Of a stretch of 30,696 bases of DNA, positions 7,004 to 14,650 are shown in pieces (the stretch's first letter is position 1; every line of letters begins with the position of its first letter). This DNA is from JAAYDH01 sp964345825. Its GTDB lineage: Bacteria; Bacillota_I; Bacilli_A; RFN20; CAG-826. Below the pieces are notes generated by a model. That model was not told the DNA's origin and did no database searches. It worked only from the letters and a program-made list of their open reading frames with translations. The stretch is taken from contig CAYFSI010000012.1 of NCBI GenBank assembly GCA_964345825.1, forward strand, positions 1-30,696, in the 5' to 3' direction. Both the position numbers and the translations under genes were made by a program.

Positions 7004-7753
7004 ATGAAACTTGCAAACTATCTTCAGGAAATCAAACAATTCTTAAAAGAGATGCTCAACAAAACAGGGACATCCACTTATGTTCTTGGCCTTTCAGGAG
7101 GTATTGATTCCTCCTTAGTGGCGGTTTTGGCCAAAGAAGCAGTTGGCATAGAAAAGTTGATGTGTATCATGATGCCAATCGATTCCCATCCTGATGATTT
7201 GAAAAATGCTCTCTATCTTGCCGATCATTTCAAATTAAATTATTTAGTCATCGATGGCTCGAAGAGTTTCCATGCTACAGTTGATGAATACAAAAAACAA
7301 GGTGTCGAACTTTCGCTCGCTGCTTTAACTAATCTTAAGGTTAGAATCCGAATGACCATTCTTTATGCCTATGCTCAAACCCATAATGGCTTAGTGCTTG
7401 GCACCGATAATATGGATGAAAGATACACTGGTTATTTCACCAAATATGGTGATGGTGGAGTTGACTTAATGCCAATTGCTCATCTCGTAAAAGCCGAAGT
7501 GATGGAAGCCGCTTCAATGCTGGGTGTTCCTTCCTATTTAGTCACTCGCGTTCCAACGGCGGGATTATTCCCAGGACAAACTGATGAAAAAGAGATGGGG
7601 GTTACCTATCGTGATTTAGATGCCTATTTATTAGGAAAAGAAGTGAGTGAAGAAGCCAAGAAGAGAATTGAACATCTTCACAGAATCAGCAACCATAAAC
7701 GCGAACCGATTCCGACGCCTAGTGAATACGTAAGAGAAAAAGATGGAAAATAA
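7004..7753 (+). CDS. nadE: NH3-dependent NAD+ synthetase
   Basis: A 249-residue NAD synthetase that amidates nicotinic acid adenine dinucleotide to NAD+ with ATP and ammonia. The PP-loop ATP motif 'LSGGIDSS' is at ~30-37, and 'LGTDNMDERYTGYFTKYGDG' is the conserved deamido-NAD binding block. There is no glutaminase domain, so it is the short ammonia-using form, common in small-genome Bacillota. It begins three bases after the obgE stop, with TTGGAG overlapping the obgE end as ribosome site. A tiny ORF (7743-7838) overlaps its 3' end in another frame. Confidence 0.95.
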   Translation: MKLANYLQEIKQFLKEMLNKTGTSTYVLGLSGGIDSSLVAVLAKEAVGIEKLMCIMMPIDSHPDDLKNALYLADHFKLNYLVIDGSKSFHATVDEYKKQGVELSLAALTNLKVRIRMTILYAYAQTHNGLVLGTDNMDERYTGYFTKYGDGGVDLMPIAHLVKAEVMEAASMLGVPSYLVTRVPTAGLFPGQTDEKEMGVTYRDLDAYLLGKEVSEEAKKRIEHLHRISNHKREPIPTPSEYVREKDGK

Positions 7754-7838
7754 GAAAGTTTTCATCGCTATTTTGGCGAGTTTATTGACCGCCTTGATAT
7801 CTATTGGCTTAATCATTTTGATTGTCAGCATTTACTAA
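7743..7838 (+). CDS. Very small membrane peptide (31 aa), unknown
   Basis: A 31-codon ORF overlapping the last 11 bases of nadE and ending 16 bases before ruvA. The peptide starts 'MENKKVF' and continues as one hydrophobic segment of ~23 residues ending 'LIVSIY': a positive N-terminus then a single membrane span, as in many bacterial small membrane proteins. Upstream sequence (AGAGAAAAAG) is only a weak ribosome site, but termination-reinitiation from nadE is possible. It fills nearly all of the gap between nadE and ruvA. It has no recognisable family, and the hydrophobicity could be chance; coding status is about even. Confidence 0.45.
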   Translation: MENKKVFIAILASLLTALISIGLIILIVSIY

Positions 7839-7854
7839 CAAAGGAGAAAGAACG

Positions 7855-8421
7855 ATGATTTATTTCCTCAAAGGACTTGTCGCCCAAATTGACAAGGACA
7901 CTGTCGTAGTCGATGTTCATGATATTGGCTACCAAGTCTTAGTTTCCCATATTGATGACTATGAAATCGGACATGAGGTTTTCCTTTATACTCATAATGT
8001 TGTGAGAGAGGATGAACAGTATCTCATTGGCTTTAAAGCCTTAGAAGAAAAATCCGTCTTTTTATCACTTATTAAAGTCAAGGGTCTCGGCCCTCGAACC
8101 GCAATCAATGCCTTAAAAGCAACTACTCCCCAACAAGTAATAACCGCGATTGCAAGCAACAATGTTGCTTACCTTAAAAAATTACCTGGTATTGGCGCAA
8201 AAGCTGCCGCTCAAATTATCCTTGATTTAAAGGGTGTTTTAACTGGCGGAGAGAAAGGTAATCCTGAAGTATATGAAGATGTCTACGATGCTCTTAAAGA
8301 GATGGGCTTTAAAGGCGCTGCTATTGATCGCGTTTTAGCGACGATTAATGAACCAGAAGCCAAGCCGGAAGATATCCTTCGATTAGCCCTTTCCAAATTA
8401 AATGAATTGAAGAAAAAATAG
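7855..8421 (+). CDS. ruvA: Holliday junction branch migration protein RuvA
   Basis: A 188-residue RuvA, the junction-binding partner of RuvB in recombination repair. The N-terminal OB fold starts 'MIYFLKGLVAQIDKDTVVVD'; paired helix-hairpin-helix motifs are seen as 'LIKVKGLGPRTAINAL' and 'LKKLPGIGAKAAAQIILDLK'; the last ~50 residues are the small domain III that contacts RuvB. ATG at 7855 is chosen: AAGGAGAAAG at 7841-7850 precedes it and it gives the standard N-terminus, whereas reading from 7822 adds unrelated residues. ruvB follows after eight bases. No ruvC is present, as usual in Bacillota, which use RecU. Confidence 0.96.
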   Translation: MIYFLKGLVAQIDKDTVVVDVHDIGYQVLVSHIDDYEIGHEVFLYTHNVVREDEQYLIGFKALEEKSVFLSLIKVKGLGPRTAINALKATTPQQVITAIASNNVAYLKKLPGIGAKAAAQIILDLKGVLTGGEKGNPEVYEDVYDALKEMGFKGAAIDRVLATINEPEAKPEDILRLALSKLNELKKK

Positions 8422-8429
8422 GAGAAGAT

Positions 8430-9434
8430 ATGCCTAGATTAATAGATGCATTACCCCATGAAAATGACCACCAAGAAGAAATTTCTTTGCGCCCTCGCAC
8501 TCTTGATGAGTACGTCGGTCAAAAGGACTTAAAGAAAAATCTCCGCATCTTTATTGGTGCCGCGCTTCATCGTGATGAACCACTTGATCATCTTTTATTT
8601 TATGGTCCTCCCGGACTAGGAAAAACCACTCTTGCTTATGTCATTGCTAACGAGATGAAAGCTCAAATACATGTGACGACTGGGCCAAGTATAGAAAAAA
8701 CCGGTGATTTAGCCGCTATTTTGTCTGAATTAAAACCAGGTGACATCCTTTTTATTGATGAAATTCATCGCCTCCCTCGCATTATTGAAGAATCTCTTTT
8801 TACTGCCATGGAAGACTTCCGTTTCTCCGTAGTGATCAATCGTGAAAATGGTTCTCGTTCTCTGACGATGGATTTGCCTCCTTTCACTTTGATTGGAGCA
8901 ACTACTCGGGCAGGAAATTTAAGCTCGCCTTTAAGAGCTCGTTTTGGTATAACCGAAAAAATCAATTATTATGACCAAGATGAAATTCGCCAAATTGTCT
9001 TGAGAACGGCCCGTGTTTTTAAAACAGAAATAGCCCCTCAAGCCGCGACTATTATCTCTCAAAGAAGTCGTGGAACACCCCGAATTGCCAACCGCCTTTT
9101 TAGAAGAGTTCGTGACTTCGCAAACTACGAAGGCAAAGACACCATTTCACTTGAAGACACCGACAAAGCTTTGAAGGCTCTCAAAGTAGATGAAATTGGC
9201 CTCGATGATGTTGATGTTCGCTATTTGGAAACTCTCATTAATCGTTTCCATGGTGGTCCTGTTGGACTAGATACATTAGCCAACGCCATCGGAGAAGAAA
9301 TACCAAATCTTGAAGATGTCTATGAGCCATATCTCCTCCAAATTGGGATGATTGAAAGAACCCCGCGAGGAAGAGTTGCTAATGAAAAAGCTTACCAGCA
9401 TCTAAAAATTTTACATCAAAACAAACTATTTTAA
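8430..9434 (+). CDS. ruvB: Holliday junction helicase RuvB
   Basis: A 334-residue AAA+ motor that drives branch migration with RuvA. Visible motifs: 'SLRPRTLDEYVGQ' at the N-terminus, Walker A 'GPPGLGKTT' at 59-67, Walker B 'ILFIDEIHRL', sensor 1 'LIGATTRAG', the Arg finger region 'PLRARFGI', and the C-terminal winged-helix part 'GMIERTPRGRVA'. The ribosome site AGGAG lies just upstream. It forms a two-gene unit with ruvA, and no terminator with a T-run follows; a palindrome lies at 9440. Confidence 0.97.
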   Translation: MPRLIDALPHENDHQEEISLRPRTLDEYVGQKDLKKNLRIFIGAALHRDEPLDHLLFYGPPGLGKTTLAYVIANEMKAQIHVTTGPSIEKTGDLAAILSELKPGDILFIDEIHRLPRIIEESLFTAMEDFRFSVVINRENGSRSLTMDLPPFTLIGATTRAGNLSSPLRARFGITEKINYYDQDEIRQIVLRTARVFKTEIAPQAATIISQRSRGTPRIANRLFRRVRDFANYEGKDTISLEDTDKALKALKVDEIGLDDVDVRYLETLINRFHGGPVGLDTLANAIGEEIPNLEDVYEPYLLQIGMIERTPRGRVANEKAYQHLKILHQNKLF

Positions 9435-9439
9435 CCATT

Positions 9440-9455
9440 CTTCGGTTAACCGAAG
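9440..9455 (+). repeat. Perfect 16-bp palindrome after ruvB
   Basis: CTTCGGTTAACCGAAG is self-complementary and begins six bases after the ruvB stop. As RNA it would fold to a stem with a small TTAA loop. There is no U-run, so it is a weak terminator at best; it could also be a protein-binding operator or an mRNA 3'-end stabiliser. Confidence 0.75.
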
Positions 9456-9460
9456 ATTAT

Positions 9461-9511
9461 TGCGCTATGCGAGTGTACATACGCGCAATTTATTATTGCA
9501 TACATAGCGCA
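9461..9511 (+). repeat. Nested inverted repeats upstream of secDF
   Basis: The outer arms TGCGCTATG (9461-9469) and CATAGCGCA (9503-9511) are perfectly complementary. Inside them GCAAT (9485-9489) and ATTGC (9495-9499) form a second hairpin with loop TTATT. The intergenic region 9435-9572 has no ORF. Its role is unknown: terminator-like, regulatory RNA, or operator. Confidence 0.65.
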
Positions 9512-9532
9512 TCTGTTGTATGTTATAACATA
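9496..9532 (+). promoter_or_regulatory. Candidate secDF promoter with palindrome over the -10
   Basis: TTGCAT (9496-9501), a 17-base spacer and TATGTT (9519-9524) could be a sigma-A promoter. The -10 lies inside a perfect 14-bp palindrome, TATGTTATAACATA (9519-9532), which could be a regulator site. The secDF ATG at 9573 has AGGAGG at 9561-9566. Confidence 0.4.
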
Positions 9533-9572
9533 GGCGCGCCAGCGTTATTACTATCACTCAGGAGGAAACATT

Positions 9573-12257
9573 ATGCGTAGACTTTGGGCTTATATTGTCT
9601 TAGCCTTCACGGCTTTAGTTCTTGTAGGAACGACATTTGTGGGAGAAATCACAAAAGTCAATTCGAACAATCAATTTGAAAATGGAAGAGAAATCACTTT
9701 CCGTGTTTCAGATAAGGATGATGAAGAAGTTGAATTCAGCGACACCATCGCGGTTGATGACATCACCGCTATGATGAAAAAACGTTTAGAAACCGCAAAA
9801 GTAACTTCATATGAAATTTTGACTGTCGGTTATGACACTGTCAAAGTGAGATTGAGTGAAAAGAGCGCTTCTGATTATCAAAACATCACGACCTATCTCA
9901 CATTCAACGGCAATCTTGGTTTAACTTATGGTGACGAGGCTTTAACCGCTGACGAATTCCTCCTCGAAGGCAAAAAAGCAACCCTTAGCACCTATCAAGG
10001 CTATCCCGCTATTTTGTTACCAGTTAACACAACTCCTGTCGATGAATTGTTGCAAATCGCTCGTGACGATCTTTCTGAAGAAGATCACACTTACGCCGAA
10101 GAAACTACCGGCGAGGGTGAAGAAGCGACATACAAATATTATTTATACCTTTGGTACGACTATGAAGAAGGCAAATGTACCTTTGAAGCTGCTACCAATA
10201 AAGAAAATGAATACAACAGTCGTCTTTTAATGAGATTTGAAGTATCTGCTGATAAAGATGCTCAATACTACGATGACTCTGCAAAAAATCGTCTCTATTC
10301 CCTTATCAACCTCGATACTAATAATGATGGAACCGCTTCCGTTGATGAAAAAACAACCGCTTATAGTAACGCTCGTTTCTTTATCAACCTGATTAATGCT
10401 GGTGAAATCAATTACAAAGTGCAATTCATGTTCGAAGATAGAATTACTTCTTCCATAGAAACGCTAATTAACTATGATCGTCTCGCTTGGAACCGCACGC
10501 TCTCGGCGACGTTGTTTGTCCTTGTCGTCCTTGTGCTCATTCTTGTTGTCTATTATCGAATTGCTGCTGTCGCCATTGGTACCATCAGTATTACTTCGGC
10601 CTACATTGGATTGTTATCAACCATTTGGTTCTCCGCTGAATTTAGCATCTTTGGTATCTTAGGTGTTGTGGCTGTTGCCATTGCCTCAATTGTCAGTGGT
10701 GCAATCTACATGGCAAAACTAAAAAGCGAATCTTACCGCGGCCGCAGTTTGAAGAAAGCTAATACTGAAGCCTCGAAAAAATCATTGCTTCCCATCATTG
10801 ATGTCAATATTATCGTCATCATCTTCGGTGTGTTCGCCTATGTATTTGGTGGACCAGTGTTCCGCGCTTTTGGTGCCATCACTGTCATAGGTGGATTATG
10901 CTCTATCCTTTTGAATACACTTGGTTTAAAGGGAATGATGTGGCTTGTTACTAATGCGACTTGCTTCAGTGGCAAATACGAAATGTTTGGGATTAACAGC
11001 GAAAGAGTTCCAAATATTATCAACGAGGAAAAACAATCTTATTTCGGCGCCTATGCTGAAAAAGATTTAACAAAGAAAAAGAAAATTGTTGGTATCATTA
11101 CCGCTGTCTTGTTTGTTATCAGCTTAGGTGGCTCAATTACCTTCGCGGCTTTGAACAACGACAACGCCTTTGTGAACAGCAATGCAACTTATTCTTCTCA
11201 AATTTATTTTGAGACAAAAACAACTAGCGATACAGAAACCTCGGCTTTTGATGAGAATTCTGTCTATGATATCCTCTCCAATATTTATCTTTACAAAGAT
11301 AATGGTGATGGAACTTATGCTGTTTCTACGACTCCTCTATACGATGTTGATGTCGATGGTAAGACAACGAAGGACAACCATGTTATTGGTTTTTATGTAT
11401 CTGATCCATACTCAGTTGTCTTAGAAGAAGAAACTATTACCCATTACTATTATGTTGTTACGCTCGACTTAAATCTCTCCACCGAGACACTTGGCCTATT
11501 CAACAACGGAACTACCATTATTCAAGTGGCCGATGAAAATTCTTTGAATGATCATTTAGTCGATGCTGTTTCCGCATTAGAATATGATGCGACCAAAACT
11601 AGCATCTCCTTGAAATCGGTTGCCTCAAACGAAGTTTCAGCTGTTAAGTTCAGTTCAGTCGGACTGGCTCTTGGCGTTTCCATTGTGGTGCTTGGCTTGT
11701 ACTTTATGCTGAGATATCGTCTCTCTCGTGGACTTGCCGCCTTGGTTACAACCACTGCGGTTAGTGGTATTATCCTCGGAATTTTATCCTTGGTTCGTTT
11801 ACCAGTATCTTCTTTAGTGCTTGCCGCTGTCCCAGTTGTCGCTATGTTTGCAATGATAATTGCAGTAATTATTATGAACCGCGAAAGAGAATTAATTATC
11901 GAAGATAAGACTCACGACAATTCAGTTGAAAATCGTCATCAATTAGCCGTCAAAGCAACTTCTTACGCCTTCACATGTGTCAGTGCAGTAGCCATATTTG
12001 TTGGCTGGATGGCGTTAGGATTCTTTGGATTCGGTCCAGATGGATCGGCTTGGATTTATGGCTTGTTATTCGTTGGCGTTGTCTTAGCGACCGCCGTAGT
12101 GACTATTCTACTTGCTCCACTTAGCTCGTTCTTCTTTAAATTATTTAAGGGTGTTAACATCAAGCGTAAACCACGCAAGAATAAGAAAGTTGCTTCTCGC
12201 AAGATTAATAAATCGGCTGAGCCAGAAGAAGCTGTATTCATCGGTATCAACGATTAA
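9573..12257 (+). CDS. secDF: Fused protein-export protein SecDF (divergent)
   Basis: An 894-residue membrane protein with SecDF layout: a membrane span at ~5-25, an extracytoplasmic domain to ~300, a group of spans ~305-460, another span ~505-525, a second outer domain, then spans ~695-865 and a basic C-terminal tail. 'RGRSLKKANTEASKKSLLPIID' corresponds to the SecD segment after TM4, and 'GPVFRAFGAITVIGGLCSIL' is the usual following block. SecDF assists preprotein release at the Sec channel using ion motive force. Odd: the conserved Asp of the SecD 'AVDANV'-like motif appears to be Ser375 ('ASIVSGAIYM'), and the SecF counterpart near 'AVIIMNRERE' (Met768) lacks the Asp too. It may be a divergent or ion-uncoupled form. 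It starts with AGGAGG upstream and is closed by a terminator. Confidence 0.85.
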   Translation: MRRLWAYIVLAFTALVLVGTTFVGEITKVNSNNQFENGREITFRVSDKDDEEVEFSDTIAVDDITAMMKKRLETAKVTSYEILTVGYDTVKVRLSEKSASDYQNITTYLTFNGNLGLTYGDEALTADEFLLEGKKATLSTYQGYPAILLPVNTTPVDELLQIARDDLSEEDHTYAEETTGEGEEATYKYYLYLWYDYEEGKCTFEAATNKENEYNSRLLMRFEVSADKDAQYYDDSAKNRLYSLINLDTNNDGTASVDEKTTAYSNARFFINLINAGEINYKVQFMFEDRITSSIETLINYDRLAWNRTLSATLFVLVVLVLILVVYYRIAAVAIGTISITSAYIGLLSTIWFSAEFSIFGILGVVAVAIASIVSGAIYMAKLKSESYRGRSLKKANTEASKKSLLPIIDVNIIVIIFGVFAYVFGGPVFRAFGAITVIGGLCSILLNTLGLKGMMWLVTNATCFSGKYEMFGINSERVPNIINEEKQSYFGAYAEKDLTKKKKIVGIITAVLFVISLGGSITFAALNNDNAFVNSNATYSSQIYFETKTTSDTETSAFDENSVYDILSNIYLYKDNGDGTYAVSTTPLYDVDVDGKTTKDNHVIGFYVSDPYSVVLEEETITHYYYVVTLDLNLSTETLGLFNNGTTIIQVADENSLNDHLVDAVSALEYDATKTSISLKSVASNEVSAVKFSSVGLALGVSIVVLGLYFMLRYRLSRGLAALVTTTAVSGIILGILSLVRLPVSSLVLAAVPVVAMFAMIIAVIIMNRERELIIEDKTHDNSVENRHQLAVKATSYAFTCVSAVAIFVGWMALGFFGFGPDGSAWIYGLLFVGVVLATAVVTILLAPLSSFFFKLFKGVNIKRKPRKNKKVASRKINKSAEPEEAVFIGIND

Positions 12258-12263
12258 TTCTAT

Positions 12264-12290
12264 GGCTACCGCTGAGGTAGCCTTTTATTT
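12264..12290 (+). terminator. Terminator of secDF
   Basis: GGCTACC (12264-12270), loop GCTGA, GGTAGCC (12276-12282), then TTTTATTT. It is a clean intrinsic terminator that ends only two bases before the recJ ATG. Confidence 0.9.
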
Positions 12291-12292
12291 AT

Positions 12293-13861
12293 ATGAATGA
12301 AAAACTATTTCAAAAATTATTAAACTACTATCATATTGACGAAGATGGCTTTAAGGCTATTACATCACCCGTCGATGAGAACACCTTTGCTGAGGGTCAT
12401 CATTTTGATAATATGCCCCAAGCTGTCGCATTGGTAAAAAGTGTGATGTCTGAAAAGGGAAAAATATTAATCTATGGTGATTATGACGCCGATGGAGTGA
12501 TGGGTACCTCGATACTTGTTAAGATGTTTAAATATCTCGATTATCCAGTTGATTACTATGTTCCAAACCGCTATGAAGATGGTTATGGATTAACGAACAA
12601 GAAGGCTCTTGAAGCTATTCAAAATCATGTTCGTTTAGTAATTACTGTCGATAATGGAATTACGGCTTTTGAGCCAATTGAGACCCTCAAAAAACATGGC
12701 GTTAAGGTCTTGATTATCGACCATCATCAATCTCAAGAAGTATTGCCATTGGCTGATTTTATTATTCATCCCATTATATCTCATTTTGGAGATATTCCTT
12801 CCAGTGGTGCTTTCACTGCGTTTATGTTTTCGATTGCTTTTTTGGAACGGTTTGATAAATACCTTTCCACCCTTGCTTCTATTTCCATTATCTCGGATAT
12901 TATGCCCTTAAAAGAGTACAATCGGAATCTCCTTCGTTTAGTGATTGCTAATTATAAGGAAAGAGAATTTTTCCAAATTGATGCTCTAAAAGAAGATGAA
13001 CCATTTAACGAAGTGACAATTGGCTATAAAATCGCTCCCAAAATTAACGCGGTAGGTAGATTAATCGATGGTGAAGACATCAATCGTCTAGTCGAATTTT
13101 TCACCAATGATGACAAAAGCGAATTATTACACTATGTTTCGTGGATTAATGGAGTGAACGAAGACCGCAAAACGGCTTCTAAAAGCGCTAGTGAAACTCT
13201 TGAAAATATCTCTATAGATGAACCAGCTATCATCTTTATTACGGAAGCCAAAGAAGGCTTACTTGGTCTCATTGCAAATCAGTTAGTGAATAAGTACCAA
13301 GTTCCTTGCCTAGTCTTAGCTAAAGATAAAACCGGGAATCTGCTCAAAGGAAGCTGTCGTGCCCCCGAAGGTTTCAATGTCGTTGAAGCTTTTCAAAGTC
13401 TATCGCAACATCTTCTCGCCTTTGGCGGGCACGCTTCCGCTGGAGGATGCACTCTCGAAATAAGCAAATTTGAAATATTTAAAAACGATTTCCTTCAACT
13501 CGTCAAAAACACGCCTTTGCAAAAAGTAGTTAAAGAGGAGATACCGATTGGCATCACTGATGTTAATGAGGAATCTTATCATCTCATTCAAGCCTTTTCA
13601 CCTTTTGGCGAGGCCTGGCCATCTCCTTTATTGAGTCTAAAAAGAATCGATACCTCCTCTTTGTTTTTCTCTCGTGATGAGAAACATATCTTGACTCAAA
13701 TTGGCTCTAATACCCGTTTAACTGGTTTTAACTTTTCTCGCACAGATGTTCAAAAGAGTCGCTTTATTGATGTGACTGGCCATCTTAGAATCAATACCTA
13801 TCGCGGTTTTAAAAATGTCGAATTTATGATTTCGCATTTTTCTAGAAGCGATAAGTCGTAG
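12293..13861 (+). CDS. recJ: Single-stranded-DNA exonuclease RecJ (short form)
   Basis: A 522-residue DHH-family 5'-3' ssDNA exonuclease for recombination and mismatch repair. Motifs: 'GDYDADGVMG' (Asp63, 65, 67), 'ITVDNGI', 'DHH' at 143-145, and DHHA1-type 'LAFGGHASAGGCTLE'. The C-terminal ~100 residues fit the OB-like domain. It is much shorter than the B. subtilis enzyme and lacks the long extra C-terminal region, as in other small-genome lineages. ATG at 12293 follows directly after a terminator, with no Shine-Dalgarno sequence; a different downstream start would cut the protein's N-terminus. How it is transcribed is unclear. Confidence 0.93.
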   Translation: MNEKLFQKLLNYYHIDEDGFKAITSPVDENTFAEGHHFDNMPQAVALVKSVMSEKGKILIYGDYDADGVMGTSILVKMFKYLDYPVDYYVPNRYEDGYGLTNKKALEAIQNHVRLVITVDNGITAFEPIETLKKHGVKVLIIDHHQSQEVLPLADFIIHPIISHFGDIPSSGAFTAFMFSIAFLERFDKYLSTLASISIISDIMPLKEYNRNLLRLVIANYKEREFFQIDALKEDEPFNEVTIGYKIAPKINAVGRLIDGEDINRLVEFFTNDDKSELLHYVSWINGVNEDRKTASKSASETLENISIDEPAIIFITEAKEGLLGLIANQLVNKYQVPCLVLAKDKTGNLLKGSCRAPEGFNVVEAFQSLSQHLLAFGGHASAGGCTLEISKFEIFKNDFLQLVKNTPLQKVVKEEIPIGITDVNEESYHLIQAFSPFGEAWPSPLLSLKRIDTSSLFFSRDEKHILTQIGSNTRLTGFNFSRTDVQKSRFIDVTGHLRINTYRGFKNVEFMISHFSRSDKS

Positions 13862-13864
13862 ATT

Positions 13865-13873
13865 TGCTATAAT
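13865..13873 (+). promoter_or_regulatory. Extended -10 promoter giving a probably leaderless mRNA
   Basis: TGCTATAAT is a perfect extended -10 element; no convincing -35 is seen. The ATG of the lipoprotein gene at 13880 begins six bases after the element, where transcription would be expected to start, so the mRNA would have almost no leader. AGGA at 13874-13877 is too close to the ATG for a normal ribosome site. Confidence 0.65.
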
Positions 13874-13879
13874 AGGAAT

Positions 13880-14545
13880 ATGCCAAAAAAATTGCGCTTA
13901 TCTTATCTAATCCCTCTTGCTTTCTTCCTCAGTGGTTGCGCCTTTTCTTTTTCTGAGAACGAACATGATGAAGGTTTAGATGACGGAGACATTGAAGAAG
14001 AAGTCGTCGAATACTATGACGGTTATGGAGATGTCTTTGACACAGAAGGATATAATGCCCATTCCATTGATATTACAACTGATGTGACGGAACAAGGCGC
14101 TGATTTCACCAGCGAAAATCAGAGTGAAATCCTCGCTCTCTTTGAAGACGATGATGCTTTATTAGCATCTGTCACATCCGCTCAATATGTCGCCGAAGGC
14201 GTGGGAGGCTTAAAGATTGGTCATCTCAGCACTTCAATTAATGGACTTCTCGATATTAGTTTAGCCTCCTCAATCGCTCCTGCTTTTGTTGAAATTTATG
14301 CCGTTCCTAGGAGCATTTCTATTTATTCACAAACTGGTAGTTACGATTCCATCGATTCACCCGTTTCCATTTCTTTAAATGACTCCAAATTTGTTCGACT
14401 CGATACTGATTTTGAAACGATTGCTTCCATTGAAGAAACCAAATGTTCCTACGAATTGGCCGAGGGAACTAATCATTTGCAAATTGAAGTTTATGGGCAA
14501 CGAGCCATTCTCACTCGAATTGTCATTTATACGGCCATAGAATAA
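13880..14545 (+). CDS. Acidic lipoprotein of unknown function
   Basis: A 221-residue predicted lipoprotein. Residues 1-19 are a signal peptide with Lys/Arg at the start and a lipobox 'FLSGC', with Cys20 as the lipidated residue. A very acidic stretch follows (Asp/Glu-rich, ~residues 25-50), then a mixed beta-type region with many Ser, Thr and Ile and no recognisable catalytic motif. It would be anchored to the outer face of the membrane. It stands alone: an extended -10 promoter immediately upstream, a terminator after it, then an ABC exporter. I recognise no family. It could be a surface or substrate-binding protein, but nothing visible supports a precise role. Confidence 0.8.
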   Translation: MPKKLRLSYLIPLAFFLSGCAFSFSENEHDEGLDDGDIEEEVVEYYDGYGDVFDTEGYNAHSIDITTDVTEQGADFTSENQSEILALFEDDDALLASVTSAQYVAEGVGGLKIGHLSTSINGLLDISLASSIAPAFVEIYAVPRSISIYSQTGSYDSIDSPVSISLNDSKFVRLDTDFETIASIEETKCSYELAEGTNHLQIEVYGQRAILTRIVIYTAIE

Positions 14546-14563
14546 TCCATTAAAAATGAATCC

Positions 14564-14590
14564 AAAACCGCGCCGCGCGGTTTTATTTTT
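14564..14590 (+). terminator. Terminator of the lipoprotein gene
   Basis: AAAACCGC (14564-14571), a 5-base loop, GCGGTTTT (14577-14584), then ATTTTTATT: a GC-rich stem with T-rich tail, 18 bases after the stop codon. Confidence 0.9.
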
Positions 14591-14618
14591 ATTGTGAAAA
14601 AATAAATAAGTGTTAGAA

Positions 14619-14643
14619 TACAATAGATGTTAATTTATTAACA
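14619..14643 (+). promoter_or_regulatory. Candidate promoter and inverted repeat of the ABC exporter genes
   Basis: TACAAT (14619-14624) is a plausible -10 box. It is followed by TGTTAA (14628-14633) and TTAACA (14638-14643), an inverted repeat around TTTA that could be an operator. No -35 at good distance and no Shine-Dalgarno before the ATG at 14651. Confidence 0.35.
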
Positions 14644-14650
14644 TAACAAT

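Noticed and set aside
9440..9532. Palindromes as phage attachment or recombination sites
   Set aside because: No integrase gene or mobile element is near; they lie in a normal core-gene interval.
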